64,000 bases of DNA, taken from assembly GCA_027475525.1 (NCBI GenBank), contig JAMWFC010000007.1, positions 434,001 through 498,000 on the forward strand, written 5' to 3'. The translations under genes and the position numbers were made by a program. This document shows positions 11,952-22,667 of the stretch, piece after piece. The notes under the pieces were generated by a model that was not told the origin of the DNA, ran no database searches, and worked only from the letters and a program-made list of their open reading frames with translations. Origin of the DNA: Macrolepiota albuminosa. Taxonomy: Eukaryota; Basidiomycota; Agaricomycetes; Agaricales; Agaricaceae. The first letter of the stretch is position 1. Every line of letters starts with the position of its first letter.

Positions 11952-12426
11952 CTGAGAACGTCCCAGTCATTTCTCAACATGTAAGAGTTTTACTTCTCAC
12001 TTTGAGTAATAAATGCCATACTATATCTATTAGTATTATTCTCAGCTCTTGAGGTGCTCTGGTGTTTGCCTTTCTGACCTTCAAAGTCTGGAGTTTTCCT
12101 GTCTTATTTGTATTATTCTCAGCTCTTGAGGTGCTCTGGTGTTTGCCTTTCTGACCTTCAAAGTCTGGAGTTTTCCTGTCTTATTTGTGCACTTATTTTG
12201 CAATTTTTAAGTTTTTAAGGTTTGTTGTCCTGTACAGTTGTTTTCCACACTTCAGAGGCCCCAGAAGCATTCAACCTAGCATAGAAAATCCTTAGACTTG
12301 TTCTCTTTAGATCTCCCTTGCCAGGTGAGTAGTTATTATGATATTATTAGTATGTACTCTAATACACTTTGGATCTCCTCTGCTAACTGTGTGACTGAGC
12401 CATAGCTTCTAGAGGTTGCCCTTACA
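11952..12426 (+). mobile_element. Old solo LTR, family B
   Basis: From about 12030 to 12426 the sequence matches the LTR-B copies at 39101-39598 and 50608-51099. Shared stretches include TCTTGAGGTGCTCTGG, TACAGTTGTTTTCC, CTTCAGAGGCCC, TAATACACTTTGGATCTC and the end CCCTTACA. The start is poorly conserved and placed by alignment with the other two. It is the most diverged of the three copies, and no target duplication could be seen. Confidence 0.6.
12033..12186. repeat. 77-bp tandem duplication
   Basis: Copies start at 12033 and 12110, inside the old LTR-B. The other two LTR-B copies lack it. Confidence 0.95.
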
Positions 12427-13080
12427 AGAGTCAATCTTAAAAAAGCTAACATAGCAGAGGCAGCAAGTAAAAAATGTTTACAGACACCTCAACATCAGTA
12501 GACTCATTATACAACCAAAAACTGCAATTAAAAAAGCCATACACAAAGGAGAGAAGAAAATGAAGTTATGTTGACCAGCATTTCATATGTAAGTAATCAA
12601 ATTGCACATTATATGTTGGCTATCAATATAGAAGACACAACAGGAATCAGGAGGACAAATGCCATTAAGACAAAAGAAGTAAACAAACCTCAACCATGGC
12701 AACTAGTGTACATCCACAAAGACAGCAAGATATCAGACAAGGAGTTAGTTTTCACAATATATGGAGCTATCAGCAAAAAGGATCTCCTGTCACTGAAAAG
12801 AGAAACGCACATGAGGTATGTTCAATGACGTCTAATATAACAGAGTCTAATCATATAAAGCAGCAACTACAGATGACTGAAATACATGAAGCAATATGTG
12901 AAGCTGGATGGCCTAGGAATAAAACATTTCAACAATGCAATGACAAGAGCAACAGAGATTAGCAAGTACTTCAAACTTGAGTCCACAGAAGGCTGACTTG
13001 AATGCTGGCACAACACATTCTTTGAATAGCAAAAAAGATCACTAGACATTGTAAACTGAATATTTACACCAACATGCAAT

Positions 13081-13234
13081 GTGAAGAAGAACAAACAGCA
13101 CATTCTCAAAGACAGAGAACTAGATCTGTACAAGCTCACAGAGAAAATAATGCAGAAGTGAAGAAGAACAAACAGCACATTCTCAAAGACAGAGAACTAG
13201 ATCTGTACAAGCTCACAGAGAAAATAATGCAGAA
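13081..13234. repeat. 77-bp tandem duplication
   Basis: Copies start at 13081 and 13158. Confidence 0.95.
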
Positions 13235-13432
13235 AGTTTCATGATTATTGAAGACAATGTGGTCCAATTTTTAAAGGCAAAGGTAAATGAAAGGAACAAT
13301 AGAGCAACAAACAAAACTGAAGGAAACTTAAGATATAAACATTACAAGCCTGAAAGATTCTGAGTAGGAGACCTCATATCTGTCCAGCTATCTTTTCAAG
13401 TTGTTAATCTGGCAAATGGAAAACTCAAGATG

Positions 13433-13586
13433 CTTCTCATATTAACATTTATGACTCTTATTGAGCAGCGGTCTAGCTTCATAAAAGATTGACAAAGCAA
13501 CACAGTAAACTTCTCATATTAACATTTATGACTCTTATTGAGCAGCGGTCTAGCTTCATAAAAGATTGACAAAGCAACACAGTAAA
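13433..13586. repeat. 77-bp tandem duplication
   Basis: Copies start at 13433 and 13510. Confidence 0.95.
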
Positions 13587-14097
13587 CACACCAACAAACA
13601 CTCCACAGAACCTAGTATCCAATAAAGAAACCAAGAACAAACTAAAGAGGAAGCTGAGAGACATTTCAGACAAGTGTCAGAACAGAATAGAGATAAATGC
13701 ACTGGACAATGGCAACCAATGATTAAATCAATCAAAAAGCCTTTAATTGATGTCTATAGAGACAACACAACACTTGATCACATTCACTTTGTCACTTTGT
13801 CAAGAACATCCTCATCAATCTTTGACAATCACACGACTGGACTCGTATTTTGTTTCTTCCTTGTCTACTGATCCTTTTTATTTTAGTCACTTTTAAAGTA
13901 GTACTGCATCAATATATTACTAAATAAACTGTATTTGCCCACAACAACTTTGACTCTAATATCACAAAGAAATAATTGCAGCCAAAGTGGCAGCTTACAG
14001 AGCAGCAGCTTATATAATCCACAAGTCTACAAATAAAGAAATCATCATATGACTAGACACATCCATCAGAAAACAGAAAAATTACATATATAATATT

Positions 14098-14475
14098 TTT
14101 TCAATATAAAGTTGAGGATGGACATAATAGCTAGCAGAGATATAAAAAATAAACAAATAAACAAAAAAATAATAATAAATATGTATATATATATGAGCAA
14201 ATATAATCCCTAAAAGAAAGAAACAATAACATGCTCAATGCAAGAAAACTATGTATATGTGTATATAAAGGAAACACAAGTATGATTTTTCAATATAATG
14301 TTGAGGATAGACATAATAGCTGATAGAGATAGCCAAAAAGGAGCAAAATTTGAGGACATGGTATAATAGCCAGTAAAGATAGCTGAAAGGGAGCAAATTT
14401 TGAGGACATAGCCAGTAGAGGAAGAGACATGGTAATGGCTGAGATCATGTGAGGGGCACAAATTTTGAGGACAAA
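14098..14475. repeat. Degenerate minisatellite-like block
   Basis: Imperfect repeats of two words alternate: TTTTTCAATATAA-GTTGAGGAT-GACATAATAGC (about 14098 and 14286) and GAGCAAA-TTTTGAGGACA (about 14340, 14393, 14456). The spacing is irregular (roughly 50-190 bp). The last copy ends in GAGGACAAAATG just before a TGTGCACC word, which would also fit the end of an old LTR element's internal region. Confidence 0.5.
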
Positions 14476-14485
14476 ATGTGCACCA

Positions 14486-14639
14486 AAGCAGGTCGTAAAA
14501 CGTCTACTAAAGTAGACCTTGGAATTAAGTAAATCTATGTATGTACATTAGGATTAGACTGTAAGCAGGTCGTAAAACGTCTACTAAAGTAGACCTTGGA
14601 ATTAAGTAAATCTATGTATGTACATTAGGATTAGACTGT
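14486..14639. repeat. 77-bp tandem duplication
   Basis: Copies start at 14486 and 14563. Each contains the small inverted repeat TCTACTAAAGTAGA. Confidence 0.95.
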
Positions 14640-14648
14640 AGTAGTTTT

Positions 14649-14672
14649 AACCTAGAGCAAAGGCTCTAGGTT
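14649..14672. other. Perfect 10-bp stem hairpin
   Basis: AACCTAGAGC and GCTCTAGGTT form a perfect inverted repeat around AAAG. It lies just outside a 77-bp duplication and ahead of the host-gene island. A transposon end or structured RNA are both possible, and nothing else supports either. Confidence 0.6.
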
Positions 14673-15313
14673 GGTTAGTTACATTAGCCAACTTTGACTT
14701 TTCACCGCATCACAAGCCTTGGAGGAGTATGGGAAAGCTGAATGCCCTCTCTCAATGCACTGACCATGGCTCTGGAGTGGAGGACAATGACAACATCACT
14801 CTTGCATCCAGAGTTGTTTATTATCCAAGCACTCAAGAGAGTTTCCATCCAGGGGGATGAGGTCAACATTATCCAGAACATCTGGCAAGGAAACCACAAG
14901 GGAGCCCATGAGGACACCATGGCCAAGGCCTGCTAGCCCAGTATTTGGGGCACCCTTGGGTACAAAGTCTGTACATGATGAGTGGAGTCTACAGGATGAA
15001 CTGTTCACCTTCCAGGGGTTAGACTTCACAGAAACAAATTAACTTTAAGTTGTATTTTAGCAATTGTAATATTTCAAAATTGTATGTGTCTAGTTTAAAT
15101 GGCCCCTGGGGCTTTATAGTAGATTATCTTACTTCAAATGCGAGATAAATCGACAAAAGGTTAGCAAATTCCCGGGCTTCTGACTGCTGAAGAACCACAG
15201 TCCGGATTTCATTCGGGTAGCGTTAAACTAGAGAAAAAAAATTAAATTAAGTCACGAATCCACGGATACCCAGCGCAAAGCTTTCCTTCTATCGATGATG
15301 GCAGAGTCGTGTT
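14673..15313. other. Spacer without a recognised gene
   Basis: Short frames of 60-77 codons exist on both strands at 14700-15050, but none shows a known domain or a better codon pattern than its antisense. The last 200 bp probably hold the 3' end of the F-box-type gene transcribed leftward. Confidence 0.4.
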
Positions 15314-15867
15314 TCAGCCCTTAATAACCGAACCTGTCTCTATGAACATCTGCCCAAGTAACGCCCACTTCTCTTCAAGTTCATCACTGCAGTCAACATC
15401 CATACTAAACGTGCCATCAGCTCTTTCGACTCCCGTTACATTGGGAAACATCGCTATAAGACACCTAAAAAGCGGCTCTGGATCCATCTCGTCAGCCCCA
15501 AATTTGTGTAGGGAGAAAATGCCTGTGATATTTGTGTTCGATGCGCTTCCATCAGCAGGGAGAAGTGACAAATCGAAATGGGTAGCTGTGGGATGAATCT
15601 CAAGAGTCGTGACCTTGCGACATTTTCGCAACAGGGGGATGAGCCCCTTGAGCGAGAAACAATGGTCGACTGTGTCGATGATGAGAGTTCTTAAATCCGG
15701 CCATGCGAGCGCAGCTTCTGCAAGCCATGCATCGTTAAGACGCTCCAAATCTCCCATCCTGAGAACGACATGCTGCAGTGCCCAGAGCGACAAAAACGGC
15801 TGGAAAGTGGAAGATGGTAACTGGGCATATAGCTCGTATCCACGCTTGTCAGTGAGAGTAATACTCT

Positions 15868-16021
15868 TCAAACTCTCCCTGAGAAACGTATTGGACGCGA
15901 TAGCAGACGTGAGATTCTGAAAGCCGTGTGAAGTGGGGAGGTCCTCAAACTCTCCCTGAGAAACGTATTGGACGCGATAGCAGACGTGAGATTCTGAAAG
16001 CCGTGTGAAGTGGGGAGGTCC
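15868..16021. repeat. 77-bp tandem duplication in F-box/LRR gene
   Basis: Copies start at 15868 and 15945. Because 77 is not a multiple of three it breaks the LRR frame; one copy alone keeps it open. Confidence 0.97.
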
Positions 16022-16023
16022 TC

Positions 16024-16066
16024 AGAGTCCTTAGGTGATGTTGACTCAACATCACCTAAGGACTCT
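16024..16066. other. 43-bp near-perfect palindrome inside coding sequence
   Basis: Arms of 21 nt (AGAGTCCTTAGGTGATGTTGA and its exact reverse complement, given here by position 16024-16044 and 16046-16066) surround a single C. It lies in the F-box/LRR exon and is translated in frame as ESLGDVESTSPKDSED. It begins three bases after the 77-bp duplication ends. Confidence 0.95.
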
Positions 16067-17119
16067 AGTTGGATATCCAATGCCTTGAAGCGACAATTCA
16101 TGGTCCAGAACAAGGCAGCCACTGTGTCCCAATCCGGGGCATGCAACTGCAGGTCTTGCATGCTTTGAAAGAGGCCATCCGCAGTCGCGAAGGAAGTTAT
16201 GTCAGTTTTCTGACTTAAAATCAAGCCCTCGATGGACTTGAGCGATGGAAGCGATCCAAGAAGGCGTATTTTCTCTTTGTGAATGGAACTTATGGAACCA
16301 CGGACATTTTCGAGTTTGTTCAGTCCCAGGAAGAGGTCGAAGTTCTCAGTGTGCTCCAAAAAGTCAAATTCACCAGTATTAAGAGTGACAATGTTGGAGC
16401 AATTACTAACAAGAAATGGGACAGTAATTTTCCATCTATACATAATAAGCTTGGATCGAAGTTTTTTGTCTTCAAGTGTGAGTGACCTGAGTCCTTGAGG
16501 AAACCAACAGTTCAAGTACGACCCGGGGCCTTGAGTAAACCAACAGTCCAGGAATGACGCTGAAGAACTCATGAAGCAATTGTCCAACAAGCGGAGAACC
16601 AATGTCGCCTCGCGCAAGTTTGGAAGTAGACATTTTGCGCCTTTTCTATGACTATACTCGTGAAGGGCAGCAAAAACGCCAGAGTGAATGGGAACAGGTG
16701 CTAATTGCTTTGTTGATGACTGAACGAATTCGCTTAGACGCATGATACTGATCATAGACGCGTAGTATCCAAATCGTTCGTAGTCGCTGTCAACCAAATC
16801 CCTTGTGAAAATCTTTGTTTTTTTTTTTTTTAAAAAAAAGAAAGGTTTTTTCAACTTTAGGGTTGGGCCGGAGAATCAAGAAGTACTAACCAACTTTCTA
16901 TAGGACTTGGCTTTTGTCTCGACCCAAAGGTCTCCAGGCAAGACCCGGATGAGTACCCCAATGTCTGGTGGGGACTTCCACAGAAGACGGAGCGCGATGT
17001 CTAGAGGTTCACCACGAGAGACGAAAATCAGTAAACTCGTGTTCTACGAGACGGTTTCCATTATGACAAGAGAAAAGGCTGACTTGAAAATGTCCTACAA
17101 GACCTCGCGATACAGCTGA

Positions 17120-17680
17120 GTGAACGAAGATCCTGGTCTGCTGAAATATACGAAAATATTTCGCGTAAAATCTCGGGGCAAGTTAGACAAAAATGCATGG
17201 TTGTAAGAAGTCAAGTCATGGCGTCTAGTCAGATTATAAAGAAGCTTTGCGTTTGTTCTTGTCACCCAAGTGGTTGGACACGAGCCTTGCTGTGGCAACT
17301 GTCCCAATTATTTTCTTGTGATTTCGTGATTGTTGTGGCAATTGAAAATGTTCTGAAGTAATAGACCTAGTCCCAGCTATTGATCGAAGGCTCTAATTGT
17401 GCCCATACATCAGCTGTGCCCACATTTTCTGATGGGCCTTTTGTTGGAATCGACGACAAATCACATCACCGTGGCAACACGGGTCAATTTATTTGTGTTT
17501 ATTCCTCTTTATTCCTTTCTTTCTACGATACATATAGGGCAACCCCCGTGTTTACCGCCTTGGATCTGCATGGTTCCTGCAGCGACTCCATCCGCCGCTC
17601 GCTACCACTTCCGCTTGCAGTAAAAAAAAACCCAACCTTCCTTATCCCAAAAAGGGCAATTAATGCGACCCGGAAGTTAG
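17120..17680. other. Spacer between F-box locus and tRNA
   Basis: Upstream of the F-box exon, a minus frame (17307-17095) may belong to its 5' part (LPRDFTRNIFVYF) but cannot be confirmed. The plus frame running over the tRNA is accidental. Confidence 0.4.
17649..17653 (-). terminator. Pol III terminator of the tRNA
   Basis: A run of five T on the minus strand 28 bp after the tRNA 3' end is the first oligo-T and would end RNA polymerase III transcription. Confidence 0.6.
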
Positions 17681-17785
17681 TGATGAGAGGGAGATTCGAA
17701 CTCCCGCCCCCGAAGAGACCAGATACAGATCCTCCTTTCGGAAGGAACCTTAGTCTGGCGCCTTAGACCGCTCGGCCATCTCACC
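17681..17785 (-). tRNA. tRNA-Leu(AAG) with intron
   Basis: Read leftward the gene starts GGTGAGATGGCCGAGC and ends in TTCGAAT, CTCCC, TCTCATC and discriminator A. The acceptor stem pairs fully with one G-T pair, the D arm has GGCCGAGCGGTC (A box) and the T arm GGTTCGAA-like B box reads GAGTTCGAATC. The anticodon stem is CCAGA/TCTGG with anticodon AAG at 17751-17749, and an intron of about 23 nt sits one base after the anticodon, the standard nuclear position. A long variable arm and A73 fit leucine. The CCA end is not encoded, as usual in fungi. Confidence 0.93.
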
Positions 17786-18479
17786 TTTTCACAACGTACC
17801 AAAGAGCTCACTCGAGCCTCAGAAGCTCAACAGTCTGTCAAATGGATCTGAAATGCATCGGTCAGAACTTAATGTGTGATAGTGGTTGTCTAATGCTTCT
17901 TGAATAGTGATGTGCCATGCCCGGCTTCAAGAGTAAAGGGCCTGGTAACAGAGCCAGAGCCGGCAGGCCGCGATTTTTTCAAGTTCAGTAGACAGGATAT
18001 AACCAAATACCTAACACATTTTTGTGATGGATAGCTCACAACGTCGACTGTCGACTTCAATATAATCTCTGACTGCTCTCATCAATGACAGCACAATCAT
18101 GCACAAGAGACCATCGCAAATTGTTTCCTTCACAAGGTGGAGAGGATTACATTTATTGAAGACTTTACTTGTTGTGTCTTTGATTTTGTTCTGCTGAGCA
18201 CGATGCAAATATAATCATTCCCAGTCATTACTGAATGTTTAAATGAATGAAGTTGTTACACATGACCTCTTATGCGACGCCACGCGCCGAGTACAGGGCT
18301 CCATGGTACCCACATTGCCACAGTCACAATAAGCCAAAGGTAAGCGATGTCAATCTGCTGTCTCTCAATTGTGTCTAATTAGATATAGGGATGTGCATAT
18401 GGGATAACTTATCATAACATCATCCAAATTACTCCTTTTAGAACCTGAGACATGGTAAGTAAGGTAAATCGATCCACAA
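17786..18479. other. Spacer, no gene seen
   Basis: No frame over 65 codons and no domain. It separates the 5' end of the tRNA from the 3' end of the oxygenase gene. Confidence 0.5.
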
Positions 18480-19278
18480 TCACTGAAAGAATTGCATAAA
18501 CCCGGATGGTTGTACACTCTTGAACAAGAAGTCACTCCTCATGGTGTATTTTATACCTTGAACAACTTCTTCTCCGCTGTGAACAAAAGGCTTTTGTTCG
18601 AAGATCAAAACCCTCCCAGCCTTTGGTACGACATCGAAGAAATCACCATCCTCGCCCGCCTTTCCAAACATCCGAGTCGCACCTCCAGACAAACCATCGT
18701 CATTAAGATAGATCTGGACTGTCACCCAGGACCGTCGTTTATCTGGCAATTGGAGCAGGCCATCGTAATGCGGCTTAAAATAATGACCTGGGCCATAACG
18801 AAGGAAGCTAAGCCTTTCGTTCACTCTGTTCGAATGTGAGATTCTGCGACTTTCTGACGGAGTAACGAGATGATGTGTTTGCATACCCAAGAAGTTTCCA
18901 TGTCTCTGTGACAAAACCTGGAACACCAACGATGCGTTCCCATTTTGAGCCAGGTGCAATTTCAGTTACTTCTTGAACATGGGGGAGCAGTCTCTGGGTG
19001 AGTTCTTTTGCGAGGTTGTCGTCGAAAAGTAGTATCCTATCGTTGTTCCTAACCTCCTCGTTGACGCGCTCCCCACGAATTGTCTGTATCATTGCTGTTC
19101 GCCATTCCTCTGAGGCTTCCGCACGAGATATAAGAGCAGCGCATTCTTCGAGTGTGAAAACGTTGTCGATAACCTTTATGAAAGCACCCGGATAGTCTCT
19201 CGCGACAACTGAGTCTGATATGTCGACAACACATGCGACGGGTGGATGCTCTCCTAATACAGTGGGCTTTTTGGTCAT
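18480..19278 (-). CDS. 2-oxoglutarate/Fe(II) oxygenase, prolyl-4-hydroxylase-like
   Basis: Two exons, 19278-18887 and 18825-18480, give 245 codons. The 61-nt intron has GTATGC and CGAACAG borders and joins ETWKLLG to VNERLSFLRYG in phase. The catalytic fold is clear: an N-terminal block AFIKVIDNVFTLEECAAL, then iron ligands HYD in HYFKPHYDGL and the distal His in PFVHSGEEV, followed by KYTMRSDFLF, whose Lys/Arg binds 2-oxoglutarate. Such enzymes hydroxylate proline or related side chains using O2, Fe(II) and 2-oxoglutarate. No signal peptide is seen, so a cytosolic or nuclear enzyme is more likely than a collagen-type one. The ATG at 19278 is chosen because it opens the frame once the 77-bp duplication at 19213 is collapsed. 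An upstream exon is possible. Confidence 0.8.
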
Positions 19279-19366
19279 CTGGAGGGCAGGTCTGATATGT
19301 CGACAACACATGCGACGGGTGGATGCTCTCCTAATACAGTGGGCTTTTTGGTCATCTGGAGGGCAG
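19213..19366. repeat. 77-bp tandem duplication at the 5' end of the oxygenase gene
   Basis: Copies start at 19213 and 19290. Both hold the same ATG-ACC-AAA-AAG start region. As assembled, the oxygenase frame runs on into an upstream frame by accident of the 77-bp shift. Confidence 0.97.
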
Positions 19367-19710
19367 GTCGGGTGCTGAGCGATATATTTGTCCGGACAGT
19401 ATCCTGTCATTTTATACACAGAAAGCCGAAACAAGGCTGTGCGGACACCCACATCCCTCGTTGGGTTCTGCAGCAATAGGCAATAGGCGATGAGATCACC
19501 TGCCCTCAATATCCGAGAACCGGAATCATCCAACTCGCATAGAAATGCTTCACATGGAAACAGATGGCCCGAACCTTTCGTCTTCGTGTCCTCATGCTCA
19601 CTCGAACCTGGAATAAATGGATGCGCTCGTTGGCTTGAACGGTAACCAGGCACCAAATGCTGCGCAGGAGGTTTCGAGTCAGTGACAGCGATTCGGTATG
19701 ACTCCGACAT
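19279..19710 (-). CDS. Possible upstream exon of the oxygenase gene
   Basis: A minus frame starting MSESYRIAVTDS holds CEAFLCELDDSGSRILRAGD and LRAGDLIAYCLLLQNPTRD, which looks coding (charged/hydrophobic alternation, no repeats). A GTGTAT donor near 19424 and the CTCCAG before the oxygenase ATG would give an intron of about 69 nt after collapsing the duplication and keep the phase. It could equally be a separate gene's exon, and I do not recognise the domain. Confidence 0.3.
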
Positions 19711-19858
19711 CGGAGTAACGGCCCGCTTGTTGGAAGATGATCGATGATCAACTGCTTCGCAGACTTTTCCGTGGTACTATGCGACATCGGAGTAACGGCC
19801 CGCTTGTTGGAAGATGATCGATGATCAACTGCTTCGCAGACTTTTCCGTGGTACTATG
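19705..19858. repeat. 77-bp tandem duplication
   Basis: Copies start at 19705 and 19782, near the start of the possible upstream exon. Confidence 0.97.
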
Positions 19859-20077
19859 ATGGTTACGAGAGCACGTCGTAGCATAGGGACGTGCAATCTC
19901 GCAGGTGGCCGACAAGGGAAGCGTTGCACTCTGCATACTAATAGAACGTTGAAGCCTCAACGTCTGTTACCGGCCAGCCAACCATAGGTGGAAATCCAGT
20001 TAGTCATTGTGCCGTCTTCGCGTGCACATGCTTCCAACGCCTACTTGCCTCTGTCAAATTCTAACGCTTCTCCCAAG

Positions 20078-20307
20078 CCTACAAACTGCCGACTGAGGAC
20101 AGCGAGGGTACCCGTGTCCGCCACGGCCAGCACGCGCAGTCCATGTCCCGACGACAGATCACCTTACTGCTCACGTTTACACTGGAGGACATACATGCGA
20201 GGATGCACGGACTACTGAGCCTGTTGCCCGAAAAGAACAAAGAGTACGACCAAGTCATGCCTGGTCTAAATAGTACTACCATGCCCTTTTATCCTTATCT
20301 GACTTGA
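20078..20307 (+). CDS. Possible terminal exon of an unidentified gene
   Basis: An open frame follows a CTAAC branch-like word and an AAG (20075-20077) and ends in TGA at 20305-20307. It encodes charged helical sequence, including LLLTFTLEDIHARMHGLL and SLLPEKNKEYDQVMPGL, that looks like protein rather than noise. An ATG at 20143 is in frame. Upstream exons were not found. I do not recognise the family. Confidence 0.28.
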
Positions 20308-21058
20308 CGCACACAGTGATGCGCCTAACAAACATAACAACCAGACGACTACCTCCCACAGGTTTCACCACTTGCGCGCGCCTCGCTCATCTCTTCACAC
20401 ACGCCTACATCGGGCGCCTCTGCATTTACGCTCTCTGCGTTCACGCACCAGAAGGAGCAAGGGGGACAGGGACAGACAATGTCCCTGGACGCGATGCTCT
20501 CTCTACACGTACGCCGTCCGCGACGCCGTTGACAAAGGAAAAAAAGGGCGGAAGCTGAGAACCCGCGTGAGTCTCGGGCATGGGTTTACGTTTGGCAAGC
20601 GGAAGCAGACGCAGAGTCCCATGTGGGTACTACGGCAAGGCAGGTATGGCGGGCGTTGGTGATGGCCATGAACACGGAGAGCCTGAGGTGGTTATGAGGA
20701 GGAGGATGCGTATCAGGATGCGTATCAGGATGTGTATGATGGAGGTGTTGGGCGGGCGGCTTGAGCAGAGCGCTTCTTTGAGTGATGGTTGAACGTTGAA
20801 CGTTGAACCGCTTGACTTGACGCTTGTCCCGCTTTCCCCTGCCTCACCTTGCCTTGCCTTGCCACTCTACTCTTGCCCTGCACCCCTCCGACTCTTCACC
20901 ATCAATCAATCAATCAATTTATCTAAGTTGTCCCAGTTGGTTCGTTGTTGTATATATACAACAACCCCTGCGGTTCATTGTCCCTGGTCCCATTTTTTTC
21001 TTTCCTTTCTTTGCAATTACTCGATTTTCTGGTGAAATGTTTACATATACACCTTTTC
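20308..21058. other. GC-rich spacer without a recognised gene
   Basis: Frames of 70-96 codons on the plus strand are arginine-rich by composition and overlap one another. Simple repeats occur: GCGTATCAGGAT twice near 20710, TTGAACG near 20790 and ATCA four times near 20900. The sequence may be untranslated or promoter DNA. Confidence 0.4.
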
Positions 21059-21298
21059 TTATAGCTCGAGTTTTTCTGAAGCCTGCGCAGGTTTTCGTCT
21101 TTTGATTGATCGTGGATGGTGATATATGGTGAACTTTATTCTTACGACGGTTTGGGTTTCGATAATGGTGGCTGCCCTGTAGTTTTGTCTGTTGGTTAAG
21201 ACGATGTATGTATATATGTATAGGTAAGATAACAAATTTTGCCCAGTGCCGTTGGGGTGACGTGACAACAGTAGAATTGGGGACAGGTTAGTTCCAAC

Positions 21299-21549
21299 TC
21301 TGAAAGAAGAAGCGGTTTACATACTTCTACGACTGTAGAATATAACTGAGCGAGTTCCTTGACATAAACTTCATCTAGAGGTACCAATGCTAATGGCCTC
21401 TGTCGAGGAAAAATGGAGCGATACCTCTCCACTATCGTTCGCCAACATATACGATTACGATTGACTAAATTGAACCTTGAATTTAAGTTCAATTCATCGT
21501 ACTCCAATCCCAGGCATATTCTAAGTGTGTCATCTAGATATCGTCGTAT

Positions 21550-21582
<33 letters not shown>

Positions 21583-22151
21583 AGGAAATGCAGCTCTGAA
21601 AGCATGGGCCATGCTCCATGCTCACTTTATCGTCGTCGTTACCAACAATGCCTTTGGGAATTACGTGACACGTCTGAAGAGAGGAGAAATCGGTCATTAG
21701 AGACACGAGACAAAACCCACGATTTGGGTCCACAAATCCAAATTCGGGTGCTGCTGCATGTAGCGCATCTACCACAGCTTTCTTCTGTTGAGGTTGACAT
21801 GGATTTTGCCATCATGATTCACTTTTTTAGGTGCGACGAGATGAACTAAATTGTCCTTCTCCGATACATTTTCCTCGTCAGAAATATTCTGATTGAGCGT
21901 GTCTTTACCAGCAAAGCGATAAGTAAGAACGTCGAGACAGTCGTCGCACTTGCAGTGACTGCATATGCCGACTGACTGGATAGTCCTGCACCGCTTTCAG
22001 GAACAAGGATCGCAGAATTCATAGAAGAACGAAACAGTTGACTAGGTCTCTCGTTGAATCCCTTTAGGTCCCATAGCTGAACGATATAGAGAATGCGTTC
22101 AAGGTTCAGATTCAAGATTCGACTTCCTCGTTGAATCCCTTTAGGTCCCAT
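21299..22151 (-). pseudogene. HNH_2-type fungal protein, fragmentary (copy A)
   Basis: Read leftward, a segment with FSSLQTCHVIPKGIVGNDDD (the C-H-x-I-P-K motif of basidiomycete HNH_2 proteins) is followed, after a poly-T run, by YDELNLNSRFNLV-RNR and LALVPLDEVYVKEL. These match the usual N-L-D-x-R-F-N-L and W-x-L-V-P-x-E-E order. No single frame joins them: the poly-T tract lies between and may belong to an intron. The upstream part (22151-21850) is weak. The fold is that of a His-Me finger nuclease, but the function of this fungal family is not known. It is probably a broken copy. Confidence 0.45.
21551..21581. repeat. Poly-A run of 31
   Basis: An uninterrupted A tract on the plus strand (T on minus) lies inside HNH_2 copy A, preceded by TATC and followed by CAGG. 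On the gene strand CCTG-T31 would be an odd intron end. Length in the assembly is unreliable. Confidence 0.9.
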
Positions 22152-22203
22152 AGCTGAACGATATAGAGAATGCGTTCAAGGTTCAGATTCAAGATTCGAC
22201 TTC
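22050..22203. repeat. 77-bp tandem duplication
   Basis: Copies start at 22050 and 22127, upstream of HNH_2 copy A. Confidence 0.97.
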
Positions 22204-22218
22204 GAAATCGATTATTAT

Positions 22219-22372
22219 CAGATTCGTACTTCACGTGTCAGTCCGTGTTTGTATACCTAAGAGAACATGACTTCTATTGTTTTCTCCTGTGGGGGCAGAT
22301 TCGTACTTCACGTGTCAGTCCGTGTTTGTATACCTAAGAGAACATGACTTCTATTGTTTTCTCCTGTGGGGG
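22219..22372. repeat. 77-bp tandem duplication
   Basis: Copies start at 22219 and 22296, only 15 bp after the preceding pair. Confidence 0.97.
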
Positions 22373-22667
22373 AACAAGGGCCAGAAGGCACAACATAGAC
22401 ACCAATGCAAATATATGTACTGCCAGAAATATGATTTGTCAGGGAAAACCTCGTCGTGAGTACAAGGAATGAGCGTACACATGGAAAGAGGCTGGCTCAG
22501 AATGTTTCCAGAACTTCAAAGCCAAATGTTCTGAGATGACAAGCTCGAAGACCAGTCGTCGGATAAGATCCGTCGTCATGGTTGCGGTATCTCCGCAGGA
22601 CACAAAAAGGCCAGAATATCCGGTAGCGTTGTTGTAACCTATTCTCAAGCTCAACCTGCTACAAGCT

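Larger units (their letters stand above)
12427..14648. other. AT-rich decayed DNA, no gene identified
   Basis: A frame of 86 codons at 12568-12828 (+) with KEVNKPQPWQLVYIHKD is the longest, but I do not recognise it and its surroundings are full of stops. Around 13240-13420 faint coding character (FLKAKVNERNN, KHYKPERF) suggests a transposon remnant of unknown class. The rest is AT-rich with A/T runs. Confidence 0.4.
15314..17119 (-). pseudogene. F-box/LRR-type protein gene, probably broken
   Basis: Two exons read leftward. Exon 1 (to 16887) ends with the second half of an F-box-like domain, LDIALRLLWKSPPDIGVLIRV-LPGDLW. Exon 2 (from 16801) begins RDLVDSDYERFGYYASMI and carries long leucine-rich stretches such as LPNLREATLVLRLLDNC and WPDLRTLIIDTVD. 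A GTACTT...CACAAG intron (16886-16802) joins them in phase. Collapsing the 77-bp duplication at 15868 joins NTFLRESL to KSITLTDKRGY, so that frameshift is not real. However, exon 1 has TAG codons at 17097-17095 and 17046-17044, where CAG would fit, so the F-box part may be dead. The start codon was not found. The known role of the family is substrate choice for SCF ubiquitin ligases, but basidiomycetes have very many such genes. Confidence 0.65.

Noticed and set aside
14649..14672. Hairpin as a Helitron 3' end
   Set aside because: No CTRR ending follows at the proper distance and no 5' TC partner was found.
17380..17766. 128-codon plus-strand frame with C-terminal PPPKRPDTDPPFGR
   Set aside because: Its end is the antisense of tRNA-Leu(AAG), and the rest has no coding character.
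21196..21612. 138-codon minus frame with a long Phe run as a complete protein
   Set aside because: The Phe run is the poly-T tract read through; an intron or decay is more likely.
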